A DNA stretch of 64,000 bases from the NCBI GenBank assembly GCA_017647225.1, contig JAGCLA010000046.1, forward strand, positions 1-64,000, given 5' to 3'. Shown in pieces: positions 46,468 through 55,303 of this stretch. Every line of letters begins with the position of its first letter. Positions within the stretch are counted from its first letter, which is position 1. The translations under genes and the position numbers were made by a program. The notes beneath the pieces are model-generated. The model did not search any database. It saw nothing but the letters and a program-made list of their open reading frames with translations, and had not been told where the DNA came from. The DNA is from Bacteroidaceae bacterium. Lineage in GTDB: Bacteria; Bacteroidota; Bacteroidia; Bacteroidales; Bacteroidaceae.

Positions 46468-47379
46468 TTACACCTGCAATGCACCGATAAGCTCATCAAC
46501 AGAACTCATGTTATGACGCACGAGATAGTTCTCGATATAATCAACAATCTCGCCTGTCACAGCCGGATTCATAAAGTTTGCTGTACCAACCTCAATGGCA
46601 CTTGCACCGGCAAGCAGGAATTCAACAGCATCGGCACCGTTTGTGATACCACCAATACCAACAACAGGAATCTTGACAGCTTTAGCAACCTGCCATACCA
46701 TACGCAAAGCTATCGGCTTGACAGCAGGACCACTCATACCGCCTGTAATTGTAGAAAGAATCGGGCGACGTTTTTCCGAATCGATAGCCATACCCAAAAG
46801 AGTATTAATCAACGAAACGCTGTCGGCACCTGCACCCTCTACGGCACGTGCAATCTCAGCAATATCCGTAACATTCGGCGAGAGCTTGACAATCAGAGTC
46901 TTTGGATAAGCCTTGCGCACAGCCGAAACGACTTCAGCCGCCGAAGCCGGCATAACACCGAAAGCCATACCGCCCTGCTTTACGTTAGGACATGATATGT
47001 TCAACTCAATAGCAGGTATCTTGTCAAGCGCAGCAACCTTCTCGGCGCAAGCCACGTAATCCTCGATGCAGGCACCCGATACATTCACAATTACATTTGT
47101 ATCCAAGTCCTTCAACTGTGGATATATGTTCTGTGCAAAGTAATCGACACCCTTGTTCTGCAAACCTACAGCATTGAGCATACCCATAGGAGTTTCAGCA
47201 CTACGTGGGTAGGCATTACCTTCGCGATGATTCAAGGTCGTTCCCTTTACAATAAAACCACCCAACTTGTTCAAGTCAACAAAATCGGCAAATTCAAGGC
47301 CATAGCCGAAAGTTCCCGATGCGGTAAGAACCGGATTCTTCAGTTCCAAACCACCTATTTTTACATTAGTCTTTACCAT
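46468..47379 (-). CDS. pyrD: Dihydroorotate dehydrogenase, NAD-type (class 1B) catalytic subunit
   Basis: 303 residues. FMN barrel: [34 protein letters not shown] (catalytic Cys position), [16 protein letters not shown], and [34 protein letters not shown] FMN loop. It oxidises dihydroorotate to orotate for pyrimidine synthesis, passing electrons via PyrK to NAD+. The start overlaps the pyrK stop (ATGGTAA), so the subunits are translationally coupled. Confidence 0.96.
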   Translation of the reverse strand: MVKTNVKIGGLELKNPVLTASGTFGYGLEFADFVDLNKLGGFIVKGTTLNHREGNAYPRSAETPMGMLNAVGLQNKGVDYFAQNIYPQLKDLDTNVIVNVSGACIEDYVACAEKVAALDKIPAIELNISCPNVKQGGMAFGVMPASAAEVVSAVRKAYPKTLIVKLSPNVTDIAEIARAVEGAGADSVSLINTLLGMAIDSEKRRPILSTITGGMSGPAVKPIALRMVWQVAKAVKIPVVGIGGITNGADAVEFLLAGASAIEVGTANFMNPAVTGEIVDYIENYLVRHNMSSVDELIGALQV

Positions 47380-48140
47380 TTTAGTTCATCAATTGAGAAA
47401 ACCGGACCATCTGTACAAACACACCTGTGTCCCTCTTTTGTATCTTCGACACAGCAAAGGCACGCACCAAGACCGCACGCCATCTTATTTTCGAGCGACA
47501 CCTCACATTCAATACCATTCTCGCGCGCATATTTGGCTACAGCGAGCATCATGGGCTTTGGACCGCAAGTGTATATTCTATCGAATTTTTCTGCAAGCAT
47601 CGAATGGTTGGTTACATAACCCCTCTCACCGAGCGAACCGTCCTCTGTTGTATATTCAACTCTTCCGAGAGCCTCATAAGCATCACGACGATAGAGATCC
47701 TTTGCAGAACGCGCTCCTATAAGCAATGCAAAGTCACAACCTATTTCCTTCAACTCCTGAGCAAGATAGTACAAAGGCGCAGAACCTACACCGCCACCTA
47801 CAAGCAGATAGCGTTTGCCACTTTTCTCAGGCATGGTAAAGCCATTTCCGAGTGGCATGAGAGTATTCACCTTATCACCCTCCTTCAACGAAGCGAGCCA
47901 GCGTGTACCATCTCCGACAACCTGTACCAGAAAACCGATTTCGTTCTTTTCTGCATCAAAACTATGCACAGAGATAGGACGACGCAATACCACAGAAGGG
48001 GTGTTATCGACACGCAGCTCGGCAAACTGTCCGGGAAGTGTCATAGGCAGAGGCTCCTCGCTATGCATAACCAACAGAACACAGTTGGCATTGACATGCA
48101 GCACCTCTTTAACTGTCAAATCGACAAGAACTTTTTTCAT
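47373..48140 (-). CDS. pyrK: Dihydroorotate dehydrogenase electron-transfer subunit
   Basis: 255 residues. FAD/NAD ferredoxin-reductase-like domains: [10 protein letters not shown] (FAD), [26 protein letters not shown] (NAD loop), then the 2Fe-2S cysteines near the C-terminus ([11 protein letters not shown]...HRCVC). It links PyrD's FMN to NAD+. The gene lies first in the pyrK-pyrD operon; its -7 element TATCTTCG is at 48186-48179 on the minus strand. Confidence 0.95.
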   Translation of the reverse strand: MKKVLVDLTVKEVLHVNANCVLLVMHSEEPLPMTLPGQFAELRVDNTPSVVLRRPISVHSFDAEKNEIGFLVQVVGDGTRWLASLKEGDKVNTLMPLGNGFTMPEKSGKRYLLVGGGVGSAPLYYLAQELKEIGCDFALLIGARSAKDLYRRDAYEALGRVEYTTEDGSLGERGYVTNHSMLAEKFDRIYTCGPKPMMLAVAKYARENGIECEVSLENKMACGLGACLCCVEDTKEGHRCVCTDGPVFSIDELKW

Positions 48141-48178
48141 AAAATATCCGTTATGTATATTACCTTATTCAATTATTG

Positions 48179-48186
48179 CGAAGATA
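48179..48186 (-). promoter_or_regulatory. -7 element of pyrK-pyrD
   Basis: TATCTTCG on the minus strand, 38 bp before the pyrK ATG. Confidence 0.55.
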
Positions 48187-48245
48187 ACACATTTTTTAAC
48201 TACAAACAAAACAGAAAAAGGTATAAATTACACCGCAGACAATAA

Positions 48246-48277
48246 AATATGGACAACCCCGAGGGATTGCCCATATA
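48246..48277 (-). terminator. Terminator after the XRE gene
   Basis: Imperfect hairpin ATATGG.CAA.CCC with loop GAG and a T-rich tail on the minus strand. Confidence 0.6.
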
Positions 48278-48333
48278 TGCGAATTATAAAAGGCTGAAAA
48301 ATCGATGCAAATCACTGACAGAGTTCTCAAACC

Positions 48334-48885
48334 TTATTTTTCAGGAACCAACGTTTCATAAGTACCGTCTGTATAGAAAATACGTATTTCCTTTATTTTA
48401 CGCTGCACAACAGACGGTTGAGCCACCTGACGCGACTGCGCTACCTTACGTTTTTCTGGTTGCGGAGCAACAACATCGGCTTGACGCGGAGCAACAGGAT
48501 TGATACGTGGCTTTTTTACCACCGGTTGCATAGGCTCAATGGCAGAAGGATCAACAAATGGCAAACGACCGTTATTTTCGGCAGAATCGCCGTCAAAGCC
48601 ACCGAACAGACCTGCCGACTGAGGTTGCAGCACTGGTTCTGATACTGTTTCAAACACATCAGACGCGCTATTTCCGGGCCCTTCACCCACGCCGGCCATA
48701 AGCCATTCCATGCTCAACCCAGGGAAAGCCTCATATATCTTAAGCATTACCTCAAGACTCGGTTTATTTCTACCACTTAAAATATGCGACACAGATGCGC
48801 GCTGTATTCCTGTTTTGTCGGCAAATTGCGAAGGCGACAAATTGTAGCTTTTCATCAACAATTCAATCCTATCACGCTCGTTCAT
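48334..48885 (-). CDS. XRE-family helix-turn-helix regulator
   Basis: 183 residues. Residues 1-65 are a Cro/C1-type HTH (LLMKSYNLSPSQFADKTGIQRASVSHILSGRNKPSLEVML) followed by the EWLMAGVGE segment common in Bacteroidetes XRE proteins. The central part is low-complexity and proline/glutamine-rich (KKPRINPVAPRQADVVAPQPEKRK), and the end (IKEIRIFYTDGTYETLVPEK) is a conserved short strand module. It probably represses its own and perhaps neighbouring promoters; motifs TACAwwTGTA sit in its leader and in the long noncoding region upstream. Confidence 0.9.
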   Translation of the reverse strand: MNERDRIELLMKSYNLSPSQFADKTGIQRASVSHILSGRNKPSLEVMLKIYEAFPGLSMEWLMAGVGEGPGNSASDVFETVSEPVLQPQSAGLFGGFDGDSAENNGRLPFVDPSAIEPMQPVVKKPRINPVAPRQADVVAPQPEKRKVAQSRQVAQPSVVQRKIKEIRIFYTDGTYETLVPEK

Positions 48886-48932
48886 AAATATGCAGTTTAT
48901 GTAAATTACAAATGTTTTAATAATAGACTATA

Positions 48933-48964
48933 CAAAGTTAATCATAAAACCAAAAACAAACAAA
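48933..48964 (-). promoter_or_regulatory. Promoter of the XRE gene
   Basis: On the minus strand TTTG (48964-48961) lies 20 bp before TAACTTTG (48940-48933). A TACAAATGTt site falls in the leader at 48907-48916. Confidence 0.6.
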
Positions 48965-49961
48965 CAAAACAAACGGATTATTTTTGCAACAGAAATTTAG
49001 AACAAATTACAATTGTAACACTATACAAAATAACACACATGCAATACAAAAACAAGCAGAACACCACCAGAAACAGAGAGAAACCAAAGCAGCCCAGGAG
49101 CACACCATGCTATAATCAACTGCATATTTCACACGTAAATTATTGATATATGCGGTATTATAGGGAAACAATGGTGATTTTTATTCATATTATAACTACC
49201 AATGGTGCAAAACCAAGAAAAACATTAAATCCACACGATAATAAAATAGCGCTAAATCGTTGGTTTTTATAGAGTTATGTTGTTGTTAAATTTTTGTATA
49301 AAAACCGAATATCATTATAAACACTGTTGATAACCCGTTGTTGATAACCTGAAGGGGATAACTGTAAAAGCGACACCGCTCCATTACATTTGTATAGCAA
49401 TGCGGATTAAAAATTTGAGCAACTATACACTATTTACAAACACAAACAGCACTGTCATACACGAATATACATTTGTATTTACAAAAACAAAGACAAAATC
49501 ATCCAAGCAATGTGCATATTTATAAAAAGTAACTTTTGTAAAGCCGCAAAACAGTTGTAAAAAGGAGAACAACCCTCTCACTGAATCAAATTTTCTAAAA
49601 AAACGCACCATTACAGGGAATAATGGATTTTTTTCGATTCTCGCGAGCTTAAAAACGAAGTAAAATGTTGATATACTGCACTATAGGTGCTAAAATGCAG
49701 AATAACAGAAGTTGTAAAATAGAAAAATTACGGGAAAAACAGGGGGTTATTGGAAAAACGGGCAAAGATCACTACTTTGGTATCTGCTATGTTTGTAGTA
49801 ACCCAAGCTATCGTCTTGCATTAACGCAAAAACGACTATACAATCGAGGATTATCAAAGTTAAGTTGTGTATCCTGATAGAAAAAACAAATAAAGGTTGG
49901 CTGCTCCCAAAAGTTACGCCCTACAAATTTATGCAACTCACTCCACCACTTCACTGCAGAC

Positions 49962-49995
49962 AAAAAAATCCAACGAGCCTGAACCCGTTGGATAA
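49962..49995 (-). terminator. Terminator after the GH20 gene
   Basis: ATCCAACG / CGTTGGAT with a 10-nt loop, followed on the minus strand by a run of seven T. Confidence 0.88.
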
Positions 49996-50018
49996 ATATA
50001 CAAACAAAATCAATCGGT

Positions 50019-51695
50019 TTACTTAAACACGTGTTTTCCGTAATCAACACCTAACAGACGATAATATACCTGTTCGCCCTGCAAACGCTCCAGGAAGCTC
50101 TTATAATCACGTCTTTCGGCATTACTCCAACCGGCCTCTGCAACAGCCGCCAGACGTGGCAACATGAGATACTGCACCACCTCAGGCTCCACTACCCATT
50201 CTGTCCAGAAATTAGCCTGCACACCCATATATTTGCCCTGCAATTCATCGGGAACATCGTTCATCGGCTTATAGTCATATACACGTTCTACAGTTTCGGT
50301 ACCATAGCCCTGTGAATGAGGCTCGGTAGGCAAATCGGACTGCTTGCGGTTTATATAATAAGGAATTTGAGGCGACAGAATTGTATTCATACCTCTTTTG
50401 GCAGCATCCTTTGCAGCGCCATCGGCATAAATCCACGCCATAATGGTTATATCATTACCAAGAGGCTCTGTATTGCCATGTAACACTTCGTTCCAGAATA
50501 TAAGCTTACGTTGCTGCTCAGCGGGTTTCTTTGCTATATGATCCTTCAACTGCTTATAGAAATGTATCTGCAAGTCGCGGTAATTGGTAGAACCAATCTC
50601 TTTGAGCAACGCCTGACAGTCGCTGTTATGCTCCCATTTATGTGTGGGGCACTCATCACCGCCGAGGTGTATATAACCGAATGGGAAAAGTTCTGTAAGT
50701 TCGTCTATAACGTCTTTGGCAAACTGCACAGCAAGAGGATTGGCAACATTTATCACATCGTTCGACACACCTTGCCACAACCATACATCGTGCTTGTTTT
50801 CAGGGTCACAAGCAAGGAATTCGGGATATGAAGCTACAGCAGCCTGTGAGTGTCCAGGTATATCCACTTCGGGTACTATCTCCACAAAACGTTCTTTGGC
50901 ATACTCCACAACCTCTTTAATATCTTCGTGAGTATAGTAACCGCCATAACGGATACCGTCAGGCTTAACATCACCCCAAGCACAAACCTTACTGTCGCGC
51001 CAAGCACCAACTTCGGTAAGTTTCGGATATTTCTTTATCTCTATACGCCAGCCCTGATCCTCTGTGAGATGCCAATGGAAACGGTTCATCTTATAGGCAG
51101 ACATCACATTGATAATTTTCTTTATCTCCTCTTTGCCATAAAAATGACGGCCCTCGTCAAGCATGAATCCGCGCCATGAGAAACGCGGTTCATCTACAAT
51201 AAAGACGCAGGGAATACTCCACTCCTTAACATTCTCATCACACACTCCCGCCATCACATTGCGCGGCATAAGTTGCTTCAGTGTCTGGAACGCATAGAAG
51301 AAACCTGCGGGTGTTGCTGCTGCGATATTTATTCTTTTCGGGGTAACAGATAGTCTATAAGCCTCTTTGCCCATATATTCATCAACATACAACACAATAT
51401 GTGCATCTCCCTTCTTGGCGACTTCTTGCACATCCCAGCCAAGGAACAGACCATCCTTAAGCCTATCCTTGACAAGCTTTACACCGGTTGTTTTCTTTAT
51501 ATTCTCGACAAAATTGTCCACGACAGCATCAACGCAACCATCCTTTATTTCGGGATAGCAAATTACCACCTTGCCATTAAAAGAAAACTCACCCTCCTCT
51601 AAGTACATTTCGGCAGGTTTTGGTATGATGGAAATCTCTTGAGCTTGCAGTGAAACGCACAGAAACAACAGCAGTGTAAAGACTATTCTTTTCAT
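50019..51695 (-). CDS. Secreted GH20 beta-N-acetylhexosaminidase
   Basis: 558 residues. A signal peptide (MKRIVFTLLLFLCVSLQAQ) exports it. A GH20b N-terminal domain (about 20-150) precedes the catalytic barrel; the general-acid pair D347-E348 is in HLGGDECPTHKWEHN, and MNRFHWHLTEDQGWR, RHFYGKEEI and the WEHNSDC part are GH20 hallmarks. It should release terminal GlcNAc/GalNAc from host or microbial glycans. Directly downstream of the aminotransferase gene with a 19-bp gap, but a shared pathway is not evident. Confidence 0.95.
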   Translation of the reverse strand: MKRIVFTLLLFLCVSLQAQEISIIPKPAEMYLEEGEFSFNGKVVICYPEIKDGCVDAVVDNFVENIKKTTGVKLVKDRLKDGLFLGWDVQEVAKKGDAHIVLYVDEYMGKEAYRLSVTPKRINIAAATPAGFFYAFQTLKQLMPRNVMAGVCDENVKEWSIPCVFIVDEPRFSWRGFMLDEGRHFYGKEEIKKIINVMSAYKMNRFHWHLTEDQGWRIEIKKYPKLTEVGAWRDSKVCAWGDVKPDGIRYGGYYTHEDIKEVVEYAKERFVEIVPEVDIPGHSQAAVASYPEFLACDPENKHDVWLWQGVSNDVINVANPLAVQFAKDVIDELTELFPFGYIHLGGDECPTHKWEHNSDCQALLKEIGSTNYRDLQIHFYKQLKDHIAKKPAEQQRKLIFWNEVLHGNTEPLGNDITIMAWIYADGAAKDAAKRGMNTILSPQIPYYINRKQSDLPTEPHSQGYGTETVERVYDYKPMNDVPDELQGKYMGVQANFWTEWVVEPEVVQYLMLPRLAAVAEAGWSNAERRDYKSFLERLQGEQVYYRLLGVDYGKHVFK

Positions 51696-51714
51696 AACTA
51701 TAAAAGATTATAAA

Positions 51715-53016
51715 TTAATGTTTCTCATTAAACAAACGCAGTCTCTCCTCAAGCATTGCATAATGGTGTGGCTTGATATTTGAAGAACAGGCACGTATTC
51801 CGTTACGTGTAGCGCCGGTTGTTGCAAGGTCTATGCCACTTATTCCATAATATAGCAATTCTTTAAGCAGTTCCCCACCCGGCATATCCTTGTACCCTAT
51901 CGTAAAGAAGAATCCATCGCTTACAGGCTCTTCGCCGTCAGTGTCGTACACCACGTTGAAACCGTTGCGTTGCAAAATATCCTTTATGCGTGCAGTACGC
52001 AAGGCATATTCCTTTATATCCTCAACGAAATTGTATTCACCGTCACATGCAGCTTTAAGCATAGCAGCCATAGCGCACTGTGCCGAATGCGAAACACCCG
52101 AAGAGAATGAATAAAGAAAAGCATAAGCAAAAGCAGCACCAAAGCGTGGCATACCATACCTTTCCTTCAACGAATCGTAATGACGCACAAAAAGTTTGTC
52201 CGAAATACAGGCAAGAGCTATTCTCTGCCCTGCGTAGCTGAATATCTTTGACGCACTCAACAGAATGATATAATTATCGGTATATTTATACACGCTCGGT
52301 TGGTAAGGCGGCTCAAACGGACGGCTCATGTCACGACGGAAATCCATAGTCATATACGCAAGATCCTCAATAACAATCACATCGTATTTAGCTGACAAAC
52401 GACCAATAATTTCAAGTTCCTCATCGGTCAACGTCATCCATGTCGGATTGTTCGGTGTCGAATAAAGCACCGCACAGATATTCCCCTTTGAATATAGCTC
52501 TTCAAGCTTGACTTCAAGAGCCTTACCGCGATATGAAGCAATATCGAATGATGCTATATTAACCCCTACAACCTTTGCCTGTTGTTTCTGAACAGGAAAT
52601 CCCGGGTCGATATAAAGCACCGTATCGCGTTTTTCATCGAGTTGTGAAGCAATCATCAACGAAGCAAACGAAGCCTGCATTGAACCGACAGTAGGGATAC
52701 AGCCTTGCGGATTTATATCGGCATTGACAAACGCCTTGATAAAACGCGAAGCCTGTTCCTTGACTTCAGGAATACCATCAATTATTGGATAGACCGACGC
52801 TACTCCACGTTGCAAAGCCTCACATTCAGCCTTGACACCCACAGCCGAAGGAGGCAAACCCGGAACACCCATTTCAAAATGAATATATTCAATACCTGTA
52901 CGCGCCTCCACAGCACGCACCACCGCTCCAATTTGACGAATTGACGCAGAGCGAATATCCTCAATTTCGAGCTCTCTTACGATTGAATCTACGATTTCTG
53001 AACTTACGATACACAT
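51715..53016 (-). CDS. PLP-dependent aminotransferase, class I/II
   Basis: 433 residues. Fold-type I signature: YVPIIDG-like entry region (VASVYPIIDGIPEVKEQASRF), TVGSMQASFASL, YSTPNNPTWMTLTDEEL (the NxPT turn), VIVIEDLAYMTMDFR (Asp partner), and the Schiff-base Lys in ILLSASKIFSYAGQRIAL. Substrate not assigned. It is clearly distinct from the 40.2-kb aminotransferase. The N-terminal segment EIEDIRSASIRQIGAVVRAVEA is characteristic of a Bacteroidetes subgroup. Confidence 0.9.
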   Translation of the reverse strand: MCIVSSEIVDSIVRELEIEDIRSASIRQIGAVVRAVEARTGIEYIHFEMGVPGLPPSAVGVKAECEALQRGVASVYPIIDGIPEVKEQASRFIKAFVNADINPQGCIPTVGSMQASFASLMIASQLDEKRDTVLYIDPGFPVQKQQAKVVGVNIASFDIASYRGKALEVKLEELYSKGNICAVLYSTPNNPTWMTLTDEELEIIGRLSAKYDVIVIEDLAYMTMDFRRDMSRPFEPPYQPSVYKYTDNYIILLSASKIFSYAGQRIALACISDKLFVRHYDSLKERYGMPRFGAAFAYAFLYSFSSGVSHSAQCAMAAMLKAACDGEYNFVEDIKEYALRTARIKDILQRNGFNVVYDTDGEEPVSDGFFFTIGYKDMPGGELLKELLYYGISGIDLATTGATRNGIRACSSNIKPHHYAMLEERLRLFNEKH

Positions 53017-53152
53017 TTCTCTTAGGGTTTCTCTCTTTTTCGGCCTTACGGAGCATTCTTCTCGTCTTGGCCTTACTGAGCATTTTCTTTGCAGCCTTAG
53101 TTATATTCTTTCCCTTTTTCTTGTACAGAATAAATAATAGTAAGGGTATCAT
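52961..53152 (-). CDS. Possible small basic peptide
   Basis: 63 codons: a short hydrophobic start (MIPLLLFILY) followed by sequence rich in lysine and arginine (KKKGKNITKAAKKMLSKAK...MLRKAEKERNPKRN). It lies in front of and overlaps the aminotransferase start by 56 nt. Much of it is outside any other frame, so it is not merely a shadow, but no ribosome-binding site or promoter supports it and I recognise no family. It could equally be an untranslated leader; the repeated segment GTAAGGCC appears in it twice. Confidence 0.25.
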   Translation of the reverse strand: MIPLLLFILYKKKGKNITKAAKKMLSKAKTRRMLRKAEKERNPKRNVYRKFRNRRFNRKRARN

Positions 53153-53279
53153 AACATCTATCTTTTATCTACATTCCAACAGGGAATCAACAACATCGTG
53201 ACATTTACTCAAAAGCCAACAATAAAGCTGTTTGGCAATAATTTATATGATATTTACTCAAAAGCATTAGAACAAGGCT

Positions 53280-53337
53280 TGCAGTGATATAAAAAACCGG
53301 AGTTTAGTTACCTAAATGAGGATTTTTTAGCACTGCA
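53280..53337. terminator. Imperfect hairpin downstream of ettA
   Basis: Outer stem TGCAGTG/CACTGCA (53280-53286/53331-53337) and inner AAAAAA/TTTTTT stems around an imperfect middle; on the minus strand it could end ettA transcription. The surrounding gap also has a 14-bp direct repeat ATTTACTCAAAAGC. Confidence 0.5.
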
Positions 53338-53369
53338 TAACGCAGTAATAATGCTTTTGATAATTATCA

Positions 53370-55067
53370 TCAGTCTTCCATCAACTTACGATACCTAACC
53401 TTCTTCGGCTCCTCAATTCCAAGACGACGCATCTTGTTCTCTTCGTAGTCTGAATATGAGCCTTCGAATGAGAATACGTTTCCGTCGCCTTCGAATGCGA
53501 TGATATGGGTACATATACGGTCAAGGAACCAACGGTCGTGGCTGATAACTACAGCACATCCTGCAAAGTTCTCAAGACCTTCTTCGAGAGCACGAAGAGT
53601 ATTTACGTCGATATCATTGGTAGGCTCGTCGAGGAGAAGCACATTACCACCCTCTTTAAGAGCCATAGCAAGATGCAGGCGGTTACGCTCACCACCGGAG
53701 AGGACACCACATTTCTTTTCCTGGTCAGCACCTGTAAAGTTAAAGCGTGAAAGATATGCACGTACATTCACCTCTTTGCCACCAAGACGCATGAGCTCGT
53801 TACCCTGGCTCATAACCTCATATACGGTTTTGTCGGCAACGATATCTTTGTGGTTCTGGTCAACGTATGCGATTTTTACTGTTTCACCAACCTCGAATGT
53901 ACCCTCATCGGCAGTCTCAAGTCCCATAATCATACGGAAAAGAGTTGTCTTACCGGCACCGTTAGGACCAATAACACCTACAATGCCGTTAGGAGGAAGC
54001 ATAAAGTTGAGGTTGCTGAAAAGATGCTTGCTTCCGAACGACTTACCTATATTCTCGGCATTGATAACCTTGTTACCAAGACGTGGACCGTTAGGAATAA
54101 ATATCTCAAGTTTCTCTTCACGTTCTTTCTGGTCTTCGTTAAGCATGCGCTCGTATGAGTTAAGACGTGCCTTACCCTTTGCCTGACGTGCCTTAGGCGA
54201 CATACGCACCCATTCAAGCTCGCGCTCAAGAGTCTTACGACGCTTGCTTGCACTCTTCTCTTCCTGCTCCATACGCTTTGTCTTCTGGTCGAGCCATGAA
54301 GAGTAGTTACCCTGCCAGGGAATACCCTCGCCACGGTCAAGTTCAAGAATCCAGCCGGCCACATCATCGAGGAAGTAACGGTCGTGGGTTACAGCGATTA
54401 CAGTACCCTCATACTGGTTGAGGTGCTGTTCAAGCCAATCGATACTTTCGGCATCAAGGTGGTTGGTAGGCTCGTCAAGAAGAAGCACATCGGGCTTCTG
54501 CAACAACAGACGGCAAAGAGCCACACGACGACGCTCACCACCCGACAGGTGGTCAACAAGTTCGTCAGGAGCCGGACAGCGGAGAGCTGCCATGGCACGT
54601 TCGAGTTTGCTTTCAAGGTTCCACGCATCGGTAGCGTCGATGATATCCTGAAGTTCAGCCTGACGGGCAAAGAGCTGGTTCATCTTGTCTTCGTCCTCAT
54701 AGTATTCGGGCAATCCGAACTTCATGTTTATTTCCTCATACTCGGCAAGAGCATCAACAGTAGCCTGTACACCCTCTTTCACACAATCCATAACGGTTTT
54801 ACCGTCCTGAAGCTGTGGGTCCTGTGGCAGATAGCCTACAGAATATCCAGGTGACCACACCACGTTACCTTGAAAATCATTATCTATACCGGCAATGATT
54901 TTCATGAGAGTTGATTTACCCGCACCGTTCATACCTACGATACCGATTTTAGCACCATAGAAGAATGAGAGGTAAATGTTTTTAAGAATCTGCTTGTTGG
55001 TCTGCTTGATAGTCTTACTCAAGTCAACCATCGAAAAGATAATTTTCTTATCGTCAACTGTTGCCAT
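53370..55067 (-). CDS. ettA: ABC-F protein, energy-dependent translational throttle (EttA)
   Basis: 565 residues with two ABC cassettes and no membrane part: Walker A GMNGAGKST and GPNGAGKTT, signatures LSGGERRRVALCRLL and LSGGERNRLHLA, Walker B LLLDEPTNHLDAES and LLLDEPTNDIDVNT. The arm region and length match EttA, which gates the ribosomal E site and restrains initiation under low ATP, rather than antibiotic-resistance ABC-F factors. Single gene on the minus strand; a TATATTCG -7 element is at 55109-55102. Confidence 0.95.
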   Translation of the reverse strand: MATVDDKKIIFSMVDLSKTIKQTNKQILKNIYLSFFYGAKIGIVGMNGAGKSTLMKIIAGIDNDFQGNVVWSPGYSVGYLPQDPQLQDGKTVMDCVKEGVQATVDALAEYEEINMKFGLPEYYEDEDKMNQLFARQAELQDIIDATDAWNLESKLERAMAALRCPAPDELVDHLSGGERRRVALCRLLLQKPDVLLLDEPTNHLDAESIDWLEQHLNQYEGTVIAVTHDRYFLDDVAGWILELDRGEGIPWQGNYSSWLDQKTKRMEQEEKSASKRRKTLERELEWVRMSPKARQAKGKARLNSYERMLNEDQKEREEKLEIFIPNGPRLGNKVINAENIGKSFGSKHLFSNLNFMLPPNGIVGVIGPNGAGKTTLFRMIMGLETADEGTFEVGETVKIAYVDQNHKDIVADKTVYEVMSQGNELMRLGGKEVNVRAYLSRFNFTGADQEKKCGVLSGGERNRLHLAMALKEGGNVLLLDEPTNDIDVNTLRALEEGLENFAGCAVVISHDRWFLDRICTHIIAFEGDGNVFSFEGSYSDYEENKMRRLGIEEPKKVRYRKLMED

Positions 55068-55101
55068 ATAATTTAATTGTTATGTTATCTCAAATATTTT
55101 G

Positions 55102-55109
55102 CGAATATA
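55102..55109 (-). promoter_or_regulatory. -7 element of ettA
   Basis: TATATTCG on the minus strand, 35 bp before the ettA ATG. Confidence 0.5.
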
Positions 55110-55259
55110 ATAAAAAAAGGGTAAAATGATGTTATCGATATGCCATAAATCGCAAAACGTACCACCACAAACAAGGCAAAACTCCTTGAAATTGACATAA
55201 AAGTAATAAATGGATATTAAATATGCTTTTTTAGAATCTCTTTTATAAAAATATATCGT

Positions 55260-55267
55260 TATTTTTG
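55260..55267 (+). promoter_or_regulatory. -7 element of the patatin-barrel gene
   Basis: TATTTTTG, 37 bp before ATG 55304. Confidence 0.5.
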
Positions 55268-55303
55268 TGTTATGAACATTGCAGTTTCCCGAGATAATAT
55301 ACA

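Larger units (their letters stand above)
48886..50018. other. Motif-rich noncoding region (1.1 kb)
   Basis: No convincing gene. It holds an XRE promoter (TAACTTTG at 48940-48933, minus); TACAwwTGTA-type sites at 48907, 49008 (inside the perfect palindrome TTACAATTGTAA), 49385 and 49468; a perfect 10-bp inverted repeat GGTTTTTATA/TATAAAAACC at 49262-49271 and 49297-49306; two copies of TGTTGATAA (49325-49333, 49339-49347) and GGGGATAAC at 49354-49362. A frame at 49665-49877 is rejected. Confidence 0.7.

Noticed and set aside
49665..49877. 70-codon ORF in the long noncoding region
   Set aside because: No promoter or ribosome-binding site and no family; composition typical of chance frames.
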